From contig JAQGBZ010000152.1 in NCBI GenBank assembly GCA_034687125.1, positions 80,370 through 144,369 of the forward strand: 64,000 bases of DNA, given 5' to 3'. The translations under genes and the position numbers were made by a program. The notes below the pieces were generated by a model, which searched no databases, had not been told where the DNA came from, and saw nothing but the letters and a program-made list of their open reading frames with translations. This document shows, piece after piece, positions 1 through 11,657 of this stretch. Each line of letters begins with the position of its first letter. The stretch's first letter is position 1. The DNA is from Neelides folsomi (Eukaryota > Arthropoda > Collembola > Neelipleona > Neelidae).

Positions 1-3000
1 TATAATGAGAAGGATATTGGGGGCGGAGACTCTCGAGATGAAATAAGATTAACGATGAGTAAGTTTGTAAAACTCTCCCTCGAGCTTCATTTCACCTTAT
101 TATGATTCCTCATGCGAAATGAGACAGAATTCTGCAAGTTGTTCTTTACATTCTTAAATAATAAAATAATGCACATAATCCCTCGGCTTCATTCCTTTGA
201 GCTCCGTCAAGTTGTTCCGTTTCGCCCATTGGAACTTATAAATTAACTATTAACCTTTTATGAGTGGACTGACGAGGGTTGCTCTGGAAAGCTGAAGCAA
301 TAATTCACTCACAATCTCCGCCGCATCACTCATCTCAATTGAAGGATTGTTCTTCAAAATTGAATCGTCGAATGCTGATAATGCTCAATATGTAATTTAT
401 TTATTTAATGCTCATACTCAATAATACTTCCAGTGGTGAATTTACCCAATGCGAAGGACAGGTCTATAAACAAGTGTGGATTCAAATGGGTGCAAATTCC
501 CTCTTGATGAATTATGATGATGAGGGAGAGGAGAACAAGTATTTAAATATAAAATGAGCCCATCAACAGCTGGAGAGAAATACCTGACTCGTACAAACAT
601 GTGAAACATATGCGAGTCTGTCCCCACCACACACAAGGAATATCATTCCTTGAAGTGGAAAAATTGAACAACATTGTGAGTGGAACATAGCAGGGAGCTG
701 GTTCTCAAATATAAATACATATCTCAAACACATGAATCTCAATTGTTTCCTACTATTCATACATATTAAGTAAAGGCATACATATTAAGTATTTGAGTAC
801 ACTCTGGATGAAAAATGTACTCGTATTGAAATTCACATCGTAATTGAACGATGAATTTCACCGTCCAAGAGATAATGAATGAGAAAGTAATGGAGGATTT
901 GCAACAATTCAATTCGGCCTCAGCCTCTCTGTCAAACTTCTTCTGGAAGTGTAATTAAGCCGAGAGTGAGTCGGGTGATGGATGGAGATCCACTTTAAAA
1001 AAAGTCCAAGCTCAATGCTCTCCTTCACCTTCACCTACGCTGGGATATAATACATATCTCATAATATTCAATGGAGATAATATTATAAGAATTAATGAAA
1101 TGATGCTCTTCATACTGTCTGCACCAGATATGAATCAAAGTCAGTGAAGCCGCGAGAGACTCGCCCGATCTTATGCAGATAGCCATTCACATCCTCCTTG
1201 TAACTACACATTTGTATGGATTATACAACTACGTATTACAATTTCTGTACAGGAACAACCTGCTGTAATAGGAATATTGCGGAGATTCAACAATGAGACT
1301 CGTTTGGGTCCGGTGTGTGTATGATAGTGAAACGAAGAGTCCGAAGGTTAGATCATAGTCTCACATCCTCACAATTAATTGACCAGAGGTCCGTAACTCT
1401 TTCCGCTATTTTATATCATAATATGCTATTTCCTTCACATTCACTTCATATAACATATTTTATATCCTTTTGGAGATATTATGCACAATGAAGAGCCCCT
1501 CGATGGAAGGTCGGAAGGGCAAATTCGCGGATTCAACCTCAAATGTTGGAATTAAAGGTCGGGCTTTTAATAATGAACTCTAATACACGTACATGACTTT
1601 TGAGATCACATTGTGCATACAAGGTAATTAGCACATGACTCGGGGTTGGTAAAAATTTGAACATTATAAATTTAATTAATTCAATTATTACGATCTTTGA
1701 GAGATACTGATAGATATACATTTGTATACCAGCGATAAGTTTTTTAAGATCTAATATTGGCCAATTTTGAATAATTTGTCCTTCTCAAAAACGAGAAAAC
1801 AAAGAGAGGAGGAGGAGAATAAGAAAGTATAATTAATTTCGCCCTCAGCCCTTCATCTTTTTAAGCCCTTCATCTTCTCAAGACGGTGGTTACAAATATT
1901 TAGAATTTCAGAGTTCACTTAATAAACAAAGTGAGCAAATTGAAGGATCAAAGTGAAAAAAAACTTTCACTTGTTCTTCTTTGGTTTATTTGAAAGGGGA
2001 GTATAAAAAGGAGAGTTAAATACTACCTTGGAGTCTTTAACTATACTTTGTAATTGAGCACCACATCGATTTCAATTAGTTCGACCTAAAGGAACGAACC
2101 GGGAATGGAATAAGCCTTGGAGCTCATACAAAAGAGGGGAGTTTAATAAAGGGCAAAAATCGACTCTCATCATTTTCATCATCATCAATGGCCATAACTT
2201 TTCTCTTTCCAAAGATGATTATCTTGCAAACCACGGAGAGAGATGATCTCGATTTGAATAAATAAACACGAGGAAAATAATCCTCTCACTTTTCATTAGA
2301 GCAAATATTCTCTTCTTGATCATTAACTTCAACCCTTCACGAATTCCTTTTTTCCTTCGGGACACACTACCTATCTAAAAGTAAATAATTCACTGATCCT
2401 ACCATTCTTATTCTTGTATTTATATAAAAATATTGAATTACTTTGTATACTTTGCTATACTTTAATAGTAAAAAAATGTATAAAAAATAGCCTGAAATAT
2501 TAAATTGGGTTGTTTTGCAGGTATAATAGATAGGCGGAACTGAGTGAACTGAGTGAGTGATTGGGTTGGAAAGGCTCATCATTGAATTCGTTTCTCATTT
2601 CAATTTCCTATTTGAATTTCATCTCCAATGCATTTATTCCTTTTTGAGAGGGGATCAAACAAAGGCGGCAGAGTTATAAATAAGGTAATCAGGATCATGA
2701 ATGTCCAACTGCACCATTTTCCCTTTTTACGTCTCAGCCTCCACCTACACGCTCTTTTTATTCTTGTTCCCTAAAAGTCTGAACTTCAGAGACTGGAGGT
2801 ATTGAATAATACGGCCGTGTTCTATTGAATAATATGTTCCATTTGGAAAACATTCGGGAGATGAAAGGGTTTTGGAAATGTTTGTATTGGCAAGATTGAC
2901 CGGTTTTTCAAAAAATTCTCCGACGTCCTTTTATCCCGGAAAGAGGGCCTTAATATGGCTAATGTACACAAATTGAAGGAGTTTCCTCCTTTAATGTTTT

Positions 3001-6000
3001 CTCAACTCCCGGGAGAGGAATGAAAATGGGCCGACAAGTTTGATCAATGGACCTCCCCTTTCCATTGATGATTGAGCAATTTGGCATTTGGAGAGAGGGA
3101 GAGAGAGAAGAAATAGAAATCAAATAGAATGAAAAGTCTCCTTCATTCCATTTGATTTTTATCTGCATCCGAAAGGAGAGTTTTTTTCTTCATGTTCTTG
3201 ACTCCGTGTCGTGTCGGAGTGTTTCACCAACTCCCGAACAGATCCAACTCTTTACATCTCATTTTTTTCCTTTCGTTACTCCACTGGCCAAGTTGGAACA
3301 TTGGAACTATTTGAGTAGTTGACTTAAGGAGCGATTACCGTACAAAGTAGGATTCTAATCACCAGTCCGAATCTTCCAATCGCCTCCATCTCAATTTCAT
3401 GTACGCGTTTTAGTTTAAACGCTAAGGGAGCCTGTTCAGGGAAATTCGAGTCAGGAAACACCTGAGTTCCTTTCAACAGCAGTAGCACCAAACGATACAA
3501 CCAATTCCAATTACTACATCAACTATTTAACTCATATATTATACATTCGTTATATTCATTTTCAAAAATACATTACAAGAAGCCCATTGAATGAAAATTT
3601 TAATTGTGCTATATAACCATTGGAATGTGCCTTTACTATTATTAGGCCTTTACTACTATTTCCCGTGTGCTTCCTTTCCCATATACGTGTGAGATATCCA
3701 ATTTACTACTGAATGGGTAATACAGTTAGGTAGGGAAGGAATTAGTGAAATTTCTTTCTAATTCAAGATAAACGGAGGGACATGCCCTGGCTGAACTTCA
3801 ACTTCTATTAATGAAAAGGGGACTTTGGGTTCTGATGGGATTGGAATACCAAAGGGGAAAAGTCTCCAAAAATCTCATTTCTCTCAATCTGCCCTACGGA
3901 TTAGAACGGAACGCGTTGTTGTATTTTATAAGCCCCAAAACCCATGGGCAATTATTACGAGAAACTAAAAGTCTCATTTACCTTTTATTGACTTAAGGGA
4001 AAAAAGATAAATATGACATTTCCCGAGTCGTTCAACCTCGTCAATTTGCTGTAGGAAAAAAGGTCTGATTTCTCCTTATGCAAACAATACAAGGTTTAAG
4101 TTTGGGTTGTTGAGATAAGTAGAGCTGGTTATTAAATAGGGCATTTAATATCGTAATTAATTTCTCGTAAATGACCCTATTAGGGCAAAAGGAATTAAAA
4201 TGGCGGTATAAAATCCCCTTTAAAATTGCTTTCATAGGGGCTGAGACCTCTTGAGAAAATGAAGATTTTATTTGAAGCTAAAAGGTAATATCATTTCGTA
4301 GTAAAAACTCGGCATGTGTGCTTTTACCCATTTGATGGACTTTTTACACTCTGGAGTTCTTTACCTCTTTGGGATTACCTTTTAGGCTAAAAGGCGAGAA
4401 ATAATCAGCATTTGCCGAAAGAATAAAAAAGGTTCGTGGAGTTCTAAAACACAACAACTTTTCCTTACCTACATGGGCGAGGGGAAATTAGTTCTCTGTT
4501 TCATTACCTCTAACAAATGCTCACAAATTCTTACAAATACACAAAAAGTCATGTCGGGGATGTCGAAGCGATCTTTTTAATTTCTTCATGTTCCTCTAGT
4601 ATTTTGCTTATAAAGAGATTCCTCATGTCCTCCCACTGTCCCACTTCTTTTAAGCCTTTTAAACCCAGCTCTTTTCTACTCAGAATGTATAATACTTCAT
4701 ACCAGCAAACACAAACATTGGGTCTGTTCCCACCTCCTACCGCCTAATTATTACTTATTATTCGCAGAAAATTAAGCCAATTAATTTCCCCTCGAAAAGA
4801 AACCTCACAATTTGGTCGGATGAAAAAATGATGGTTGGGGAAGAAACTCGAATCTTTTACTATCGTTATTATCCCTTCCATTTCTTCATGTTTTTCAAAC
4901 TATTCTTTATTATTGTAAATTTCTACAGTTCTTATGTTACCCTTGCATATGAAATAACTGATAAGAAAGCTCCTTCTCATATTCGCATTATTGCTCGCCC
5001 AGTCGCTCATTAGGAGTTTTTTTAACTACGGAGTGTAAGATGAACCTCCACATTCAATTTTAATGCTCCCTGGCTCATGAGCCTCGAGAGGTCAACAATA
5101 AGCAAAGTAATTGTACACGCATAAGTAGACTTGTAATATTCCTTTGACTCACCTTCAACTTTTTAATGTCTCGTCATCGGAGGAATTATGGAAAGCTCGA
5201 AACCACCTGCATTTGTTTTCAGAAAACAAGAATTGACCCTAATGAGTCAAAGGGAAACTGCGGATTTCTTCCCTCGAGTCAATCACAAATCCAAATGAAT
5301 CACTCTCCAAAAATTCTTTATTCCGCCCAAATCTTCAGTAGTTTTGAGTAAATTGAGGGAAAAACTTCGTTTCACCGGAACCGTCAATCAAACTTCAACT
5401 CTTCGTATTTTCTTAATAATATTTCCAAATCTCCACACTCTGCACTTTTCCAAACTTCTCACTGTCAGAGTCAACTTGAGAATTCTCAAAGAATGGGGAG
5501 AGAAATATTAAAAGAAGAGCTTCAATGTCAATCAGAACTTCCGTAATATTATTCAAAATGTTTTGAATATTCCCTAAGTGGCAATTCACTTCCTTTGATT
5601 CCACCGGTCACGAATGGCTTCAACTTGGTTTAATAAAGACGTAGAAGGAGGTTTAAGATTGCAGGACTTAAGTCGGCCAGGGGCTTAAAATTGAATTGTT
5701 ATTTGTATTATTCTCGTGAACTGGGCTAACCGTCGGAAATGCCGGAGACTCAGGTGAGTAAACGCACAGGAATGAGTTAAAGGACGTCCGCTCAGTTCAA
5801 CGGTTGAGCTGTGACTGGGAACAGAAGGTTCCAACTCCCCTTCACAACCACCACACTTTTCCCCTATCTCTCTTCAACGTACGTTTGGGTCGTTCGTGAA
5901 GGAAACATGCTGAGGTACTCGCGTACATTAAAGCCTGCTGTATTTCATTCCATTAAATCCATCCCCACTACAATCCATGTACGAATATACAAATAAATAC

Positions 6001-7242
6001 ATACAAATACGACTAGGTATATTACATATACTAGGTATACGTATTTAATATTACGTATTACTGAACTGGAGGATTTTTCTATGTAGGATTGTTATTATAT
6101 AAGTCTCCCACTTGAGTGTCAAATGGGATTATACCTTTGCCTCGAGGAATCTTTTTAGGCATTTGACCCTTGAGGAAGCACCCTGCCATCAGTCATAGAG
6201 GAAATAACCATCTTAAGGAGATGCTACGATTAGAATCCTCGAGGTTTCCTCTGGTTTTTCCTAGTAACGGAATGAGATTACGGCCCTCCGTCTCAAACAT
6301 CATTTCATCCCTTAAATAGAAATGGGGTAAATCCTAGGGCTTTGCTCAGGGTTATAATACTTATGATTAAATAAGCCCTTCTGCTTTCCTTCGCATTTAA
6401 AAAAGTAAAACTTCTCGATTGAAAAGGGAAAAGGTAAAAAATTACACGGTTTGAAAGATGAAATCATCTGGAATAGATTTTAAAAATTCTTATTATTGTA
6501 AGATTTTAAACCAATGTTGCTTTCCTGATGTGTTGGAATGGTGCCGTTGGTTTGGATCGATTTTAAGTTATTTATGTTAAGTGATTGAGAGATAAGAAAG
6601 GAATACACACAATTAATTGAATAGACACTCTGAGATTGATAAGATTGATGAATTTAATTGAAAAACCCCAATGACGTATTCGAGATGGAATTCGTCTTAA
6701 AGGTATGAGTAGCCGTCAAATTGGTCGTACTTTCAATGGGAATAAATTTCAAGTTCAATTCAATTTTAGCTGAGGGGCGAAGGAGCGCAATTTCAATTAG
6801 AGTTGTAATAGGATTGGAAGAGGGGATGGATCCGATTAAATTGAGAATCAATTGGACGAGATAAATAGAACATTGCCCACCTCACCCAACTCCATTGAAT
6901 GTGGAAGGAGAGGGGAGCGCGATTATTGAATTAAACAAAACAGATAAATAAGATCCTCCCAAACCCTCACCTGGATTCAAGTCTTTGAAATCCCTCTGGG
7001 GCTCTTCACATTTTACAATCCCCATCGCATCACTTCCTCTTCGAGAGGACAAGGGAGGGGAATTCTCTATAGGTGAATTTCTTATATGTATGAAAATGGT
7101 ATATGAAAATGGCCATTCAATCATCCTCCTAATTCCATTTTCATTTTTGGTCTCAATTCTCTCGGACCCGCCTTCTTCCAATTGGAAACTAATGGATTCT
7201 GCCTTGTGTCTTTCTTCTTCATCTGAAGTCTCTGAAGGGCAG
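1..7242. other. No supported gene; non-coding or intronic
   Basis: I see no recognisable gene, RNA or mobile element here. The sequence is AT-rich with many purine or pyrimidine runs. Short open segments occur, for example a frame open from about 3416 to 3616 and a short ATG frame near 850-957, but none has both good splice sites and recognisable protein content. A 15-bp direct repeat at 758-791 is listed separately. If the exon pair at 7243-7890 is real, this stretch would be intronic or upstream sequence of that gene. Confidence 0.5.
758..791. repeat. 15-bp direct repeat, two copies
   Basis: CATACATATTAAGTA occurs at 758-772 and again at 777-791, a 19-bp period with the remaining 4 bp differing between units. 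It looks like a small local duplication. No function is apparent. Confidence 0.8.
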
Positions 7243-7890
7243 GGCTTGGACCTGCAGGGCTCTTCAACGTCGCGCGTCTCCCCCTCCTTGCACTCTTTCG
7301 AGGTAATTGAAGCTCTTAAAAAACTGTCCAGCGAAGTTGATGTGAGAACAATCAGAGCTTGGTAGTTAATAGGAATAATCCTACGCTGCCTCGTGAACCC
7401 ATCTTACATCACTAACATCACGGATGATGCAGAATTTCACTCTCTCACAGGGACGACTCAGATTCCGATCTAATGGAGAAAAATGCTCGAGGGCCGTGAG
7501 ATACACTTCACTTCTTTCCTACACACTTTCCCTATATGTCGGTCCATTTCTTATACATACATTGGTACATTTGGTGTATGGTTTGAGGGAGGCTCTTTGT
7601 AAGATGTCCAGACCCTAATTCCTATGGAAGAGATGGATGAGAGATATACATTGAAATGGACCGGCCGCCTTGGCTGTTTTTCCTATCCTCTAATTCTTGA
7701 TCTCCTGATCTAATTCTAATTCTTCATGTAATCACTTACACGATTTCGGATTTTTTATTCCCTCTTCCGACAGACAAGGTTAGATGAAGCGATTGGAGTC
7801 CATGGAGCTCTCAACAAAACTCAGGATTTGTATGATGGAGATCGTGAACTGTCGAAGCCATCCAATTCCAAGACTTCTTTTGACGAATAA
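7243..7890 (+). CDS. Candidate last two exons of an unidentified gene
   Basis: The proposed penultimate exon is 7243-7302. It follows a CAG acceptor and ends at GAG with donor GTAATT, giving 20 codons rich in Ser, Gly and Leu. The proposed last exon is 7774-7890. It follows a pyrimidine-rich CCTCTTCCGACAG acceptor and gives 38 codons ending at TAA. Both exons are phase 0, so they join without a frame break. The tail is hydrophilic and rich in Asp, Glu, Ser and Lys, like a cytoplasmic or disordered C-terminus. An AATAAA lies at 7905-7910, very close to the stop. I do not recognise the protein and could not trace upstream exons. A longer unspliced frame covers 6985-7365, so the first exon's acceptor is uncertain. 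The last exon is the better supported half. Chance is a real alternative. Confidence 0.33.
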
Positions 7891-8454
7891 TTGGCTGGAG
7901 AAAAAATAAAAGTGTTCATTGAGGAAATTTAATAAATTATCTTGCTAATCATAAGGCTGTTTATGAAGGGAGGAAAAGGGCGACTTTCAATCCAAGCTCA
8001 TTATTAAAGGAAATCAAATAATATAAATTGTTTATAAATTCACATAATTCAGGGGAGAGTAAAAACTTGATTTCCATCCACATGAGAGAGATTGAATTAT
8101 TCGAGTTTTGTATCTGTACTTATTCAAAGATGTGGATTTGTGCCAGCTGGGTTAAAGGAATTTCCCATAATTCCTCCCTCCAAATCACAGAGACATCATC
8201 TGAGTCTAAGTGAGATGATTACATAATATACGACAGCCTTCAAATTCCAACCGTATTGTTAGAGATCTTTATGGGAATCTCTTCCTATTTTCCATCTTTC
8301 GGAGCGGAAGACTTCCTCGTATTCTTCCAACCCTACCGCGGTTACTTCTCGGTTTCGAGTGTGAGAACTTTATCGGAATTTATTGGATTTGGGCATCTGG
8401 AAGTGAAAGGGATTGGAAGATCTTGAAGTTCTCGAAATGAAGACAAAACATTTC
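7891..8454. other. No feature seen
   Basis: This is AT-rich sequence after the candidate terminal exon. AATAAA at 7905-7910 could be its polyadenylation signal. Nothing else is supported. Confidence 0.5.
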
Positions 8455-8661
8455 TCAAACTTCACGTCCCACAATTGTGTATCTCTTTTTCAAAAGACCT
8501 CTCATATTTTCTCTCATGTATTTCTCTCTTATATTTTCCATTCCAAATATCCAATTTCCCTGTCTGCATCCGCCATGCACCCGTCCAATGAGTTCCACCA
8601 GAGTTCCATGAGAACCGGGTAAAAAGACAAGATCGGGCCCTGAGACGCATACGACTTCCAT
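8455..8661 (-). CDS. Candidate small ORF, 68 codons
   Basis: An ATG at 8661 reading leftward opens a 68-residue frame. Its first half is Gly/Val/Leu-rich, with a segment reading GPDLVFLPGSHGT, and its second half is basic and amphipathic. I do not recognise it. A longer frame on the same strand (8462-8803) and one on the other strand (8413-8622) overlap it, so strand and frame are uncertain. The region has more G+C than its surroundings, which by itself lengthens chance frames. No splice sites or promoter were identified. Confidence 0.2.
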   Translation of the reverse strand: MEVVCVSGPDLVFLPGSHGTLVELIGRVHGGCRQGNWIFGMENIREKYMRENMRGLLKKRYTIVGREV

Positions 8662-9465
8662 AACTCATATTGAAGGGACGGAATTCGGGGTTACACTTAT
8701 CCAGAACCATGTTGGAGTAAGAGGCCATGAAAAAGAATGCAGTCGGAGGAAGGATATGAGAAGCGTAAATGAGAGGCGGGTCGGTTGACAGACGAAGGCT
8801 CAAGTTCCACGGAGTCTAAATATCAGAGGGAACCTCCACTTTAAACATCATCTCTGGCAAATGTTGATGGAAGTGGAGTTGAGCTAATGGGAGGAACTGC
8901 TGCGGTCCATTGGATCCTCATTCTTATTCTCATTCTTATTCCTAGGCCTTTCACACTCCTCACAATGGAGGTGATATGAATACGGATTTTCCGACCTAGG
9001 GGAAGGAACCTTCTTTGCACCACGGCATTACGGATCTCTGTAGTTATACATGGGTCCAAATCTCCATATAGGAAAATGTCCGTGGCTTAAGAGCCCCACT
9101 AATAAGTTCCATATCTCCTGTCTCCCACTTGAGTGTTTACGCTCACGGTGTCTCGGGTGGAAGGAATCCGTTTAAGGGCCTTTTAAAAGAGGAAGAGATT
9201 AAGGAAACAAGGACCTTCAGACCTCACCAGTAGAACTAAAAGATTCTCATTGAGAAGGAAAGAACAAAAAAGGACCCTGTTTTCTGTCAAAACTCTCTTG
9301 GATGGGAAGGACGATTTTTGGCAGCGAAGCCCTTAATGCCCTATAGTTCCCTGGCAGTTGGGCCCTCCTCCCTCTGTCACTCTCGTTTATGGAGTTTAAA
9401 GCGGGGAAACCTCAGGAGCATAAACCTCCCTCCTTGTTGCCCACCTCTCAGTTACAATACATACA
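8662..9465. other. No gene supported; short tandem repeat inside
   Basis: There is no recognisable coding sequence. A perfect two-unit 12-bp tandem repeat lies at 8917-8940. The 16-mer TCTCCCACTTGAGTGT near 9121 also occurs near 6106, which I take as chance or a very short dispersed repeat. Confidence 0.5.
8917..8940. repeat. 12-bp tandem repeat, two units
   Basis: CTCATTCTTATT is repeated twice in perfect tandem at 8917-8928 and 8929-8940, followed directly by the palindrome CCTAGG. It is a simple local duplication with no assigned role. Confidence 0.85.
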
Positions 9466-9498
9466 GAAAAGAATATACAATATCTGTATATTCTTTTC
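9466..9498. repeat. Perfect palindrome, 14-bp arms and 5-base loop
   Basis: The left arm GAAAAGAATATACA (9466-9479) is followed by the loop ATATC (9480-9484) and the exact reverse complement TGTATATTCTTTTC (9485-9498). It could form a hairpin or cruciform. It directly precedes the ACAATATATT array, so the two may be one structure. It is too short and AT-rich to call a microRNA precursor. Confidence 0.85.
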
Positions 9499-9501
9499 CA
9501 T

Positions 9502-9629
9502 ACAATATATTTCAGACAATATATTCTATACAATATATTCCATCCTTGAACAATATATTGGTACAGTATATGAGAAATACAATATATTCCAGATTCACTT
9601 CCTTTCATTGAACCCAAAAAATATATTGT
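9502..9629. repeat. Array of the 10-bp motif ACAATATATT
   Basis: ACAATATATT occurs at 9502, 9516, 9530, 9550 and 9579 in direct orientation and once inverted at 9620-9629. The first three copies sit at an exact 14-bp period, with variable filler such as TTCAG and TTCTAT. It could be a degenerate minisatellite or a cluster of binding sites; the sequence alone cannot tell which. Confidence 0.8.
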
Positions 9630-11475
9630 AGTGTCATAAATCCACCGCGAGCTGCTTACTTCCAAAAGACCACCTTCGCTATTGTCCACCCAGGATGAGG
9701 GAAACAATGGTGGGAGTTTTATTATGGGTCGGTTAAGGTCTTGTGTATAGGAAGTTCATCTAAGTGTCTCTTGGAAGTGTCGTCCCTCCGCCAGGTTGTC
9801 CCTTTACCCTCAAACATGTCATTCCTCATTCCTCTCAGATTTATTTCCTCCCAGAACTCGGAAGATTATCCCGTGAGGGTCCAGTGGTTTCTGCTGGTAG
9901 GACTCCTCATTTCCCCGTTTCTTATACCACAATAAGATATGTTCTCTATACCATACATACCACATACTGATACTTATACCTACAATGTAAAACTAAGAAT
10001 ATTTCATCTTCTAAATACCATATATTTCCCCAGAATATGCACCATACGTTACGTATGTTACATAGTCGGTGTATTTAGTAATGTGAATATATTTGTGAGT
10101 TGTATGGGAAAAGGACACTGGAAGGAGGAAAGGCATAAGAAGGATAATAAGGTCCAAAGGACGAAGACGACATGAGGCGGAGAAGCGACGTGGGACAAGA
10201 AACGAGTCATCCAATGCCACAGCGGGATGGGACGTTGGACAAATACACGGGAAAATCCTTAAGGCTCAAATAAATAAGAAATTGTCCGGAATTACGAGGG
10301 AAAGGACCATCCTTCACATCATCTCCCAACCTGGAGTTTTACATCCTCCTTAGCCCGGGTTTTGTAGAAGAAAAACGGGGAGTTCCATCACTCATCCGAC
10401 CTGGCATCCCCAAAGGAGAAATGCATCTCAATACAAACCCGGACACATTTATATTTTACATTGTCCCGCATTGGTATGGGACTGTTCGTATTACTTCGTA
10501 TACATTTCCTTCCATTCTCCTTTTACGTATTATTATGTGCATTACAACAATGGTTGATCTTTTGAGGCTGTGTGTGTGTGGGAAAGATGACATTATTATT
10601 GGGTAGATAAAGAGATACTCCACTTCCTTTTCCTCTTACAATATCCCCTCCCTATAATAAAAGTTATCTGAGAATATTTAGAATGTTATACTATTTGGGG
10701 CACAATACATTGAAAATTAAAATCACTTCGTCCTGATTTTCCTTATTCTTAAAGGTCCAAGTCTTGAGCCTCCACATAAGAAAGAGGAACGATAATGTTA
10801 TATGAGTTATATGAAGCAATAATGGGTTTGGAAGAATAGTCAGAGTGACAGGCTGCCTGAGCTCTTCTTTTAACTCCACTCAGGTCACATTCGTCTGGTG
10901 ATGATAAAAGAAGGGATTGAAGGAAACGAGAGATTTGCCTTCCAAGGTGAGTGACAGATAAAACCTTTTCCTGATCTATCTGGGCCATTCATGACATTTT
11001 CCCTCACAAATGCCCATTTTTTGAAAAAAGGTTCGTAATATTCCAAATCCCATCATAACACAATGTGGGTTTTTCTCTTTCCAGATGGATATTACGGAAT
11101 ATCAAACGTGGGATATATTAACTTAAGTAAAGTATATTATCTGTATATTATATGAAAACATCCTTTTGTATAGGAAATATCCTTCCCATTTTTAATATCA
11201 TTTTTTTTGTGGGCGAAGGAGTGAAAGAGATAATCTTGTAATAATAAGTTAAATTCGTTTCGCCTTTCAAGACCCAGCATTGTGTCATATTTACTGCTTC
11301 ATCCAATTCCGGGTCAAAATGTAATATGGTGAGGGAAAATATAAGCTGAAGTAAATCTCCTTTTGTTTTTTACTCCCACATCGTATCAACAAATAAAATA
11401 TGTGTATTATTCGAGAGCACACATTGTATTATTATTAAAGTATTAAATTCATTTTTGTTTCTTTTCCTATTACAG
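9630..11475. other. No gene supported
   Basis: No recognisable coding sequence or RNA. Short open frames (about 60-80 codons) overlap on both strands without a preferred strand. The last 30 bases form a long T-rich tract ending in TTACAG, the acceptor for the exon candidate that follows. Confidence 0.5.
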
Positions 11476-11657
11476 ACTCAGCCTTTGTGTCCTGTACAAG
11501 GGAGCAAGATGGGAGTGGGCGAGGGAATCAAATAGTTTTTAAATCTCACAAAGATAAAAAAGGTGTTTATTTTGACAAGGAAGGGAAGGAGACGATGGAG
11601 GTTCGAATGCATTTAATAGCCATTTCGCTTATGAGTATTTCTATTTACTCGGATAAG
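11476..11657 (+). CDS. Candidate internal exon, unknown protein
   Basis: A very good acceptor, a long pyrimidine tract ending in CCTATTACAG, precedes a 182-nt open segment. The segment ends at GATAAG with donor GTAATC. It starts after two bases of a split codon and ends in phase 0. It encodes 60 residues beginning SAFVSCTREQDGSG, rich in Gly, Lys and Asp, then a more hydrophobic stretch. The frame runs on to a stop at 11714 if not spliced. I do not recognise the protein. The phase-0 end would be compatible with joining the candidate exon near 23132-23336, but that is speculation across more than 11 kb. Confidence 0.25.

Noticed and set aside
442-760. Overlapping open frames at the left end, including a plus frame following TTCCAG near 432
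   Set aside because: Both strands and two plus frames are open at once, and nothing favours one of them.
6985-7365. 126-codon plus-strand frame as a complete gene
   Set aside because: The first two thirds look like chance, and a minus frame overlaps it. Only its end (7243-7302) is kept, as part of a spliced candidate.
9466-9498. Palindrome as a microRNA precursor
   Set aside because: The 14-bp stem with a 5-base loop is too short for an animal microRNA hairpin and is almost pure A/T.
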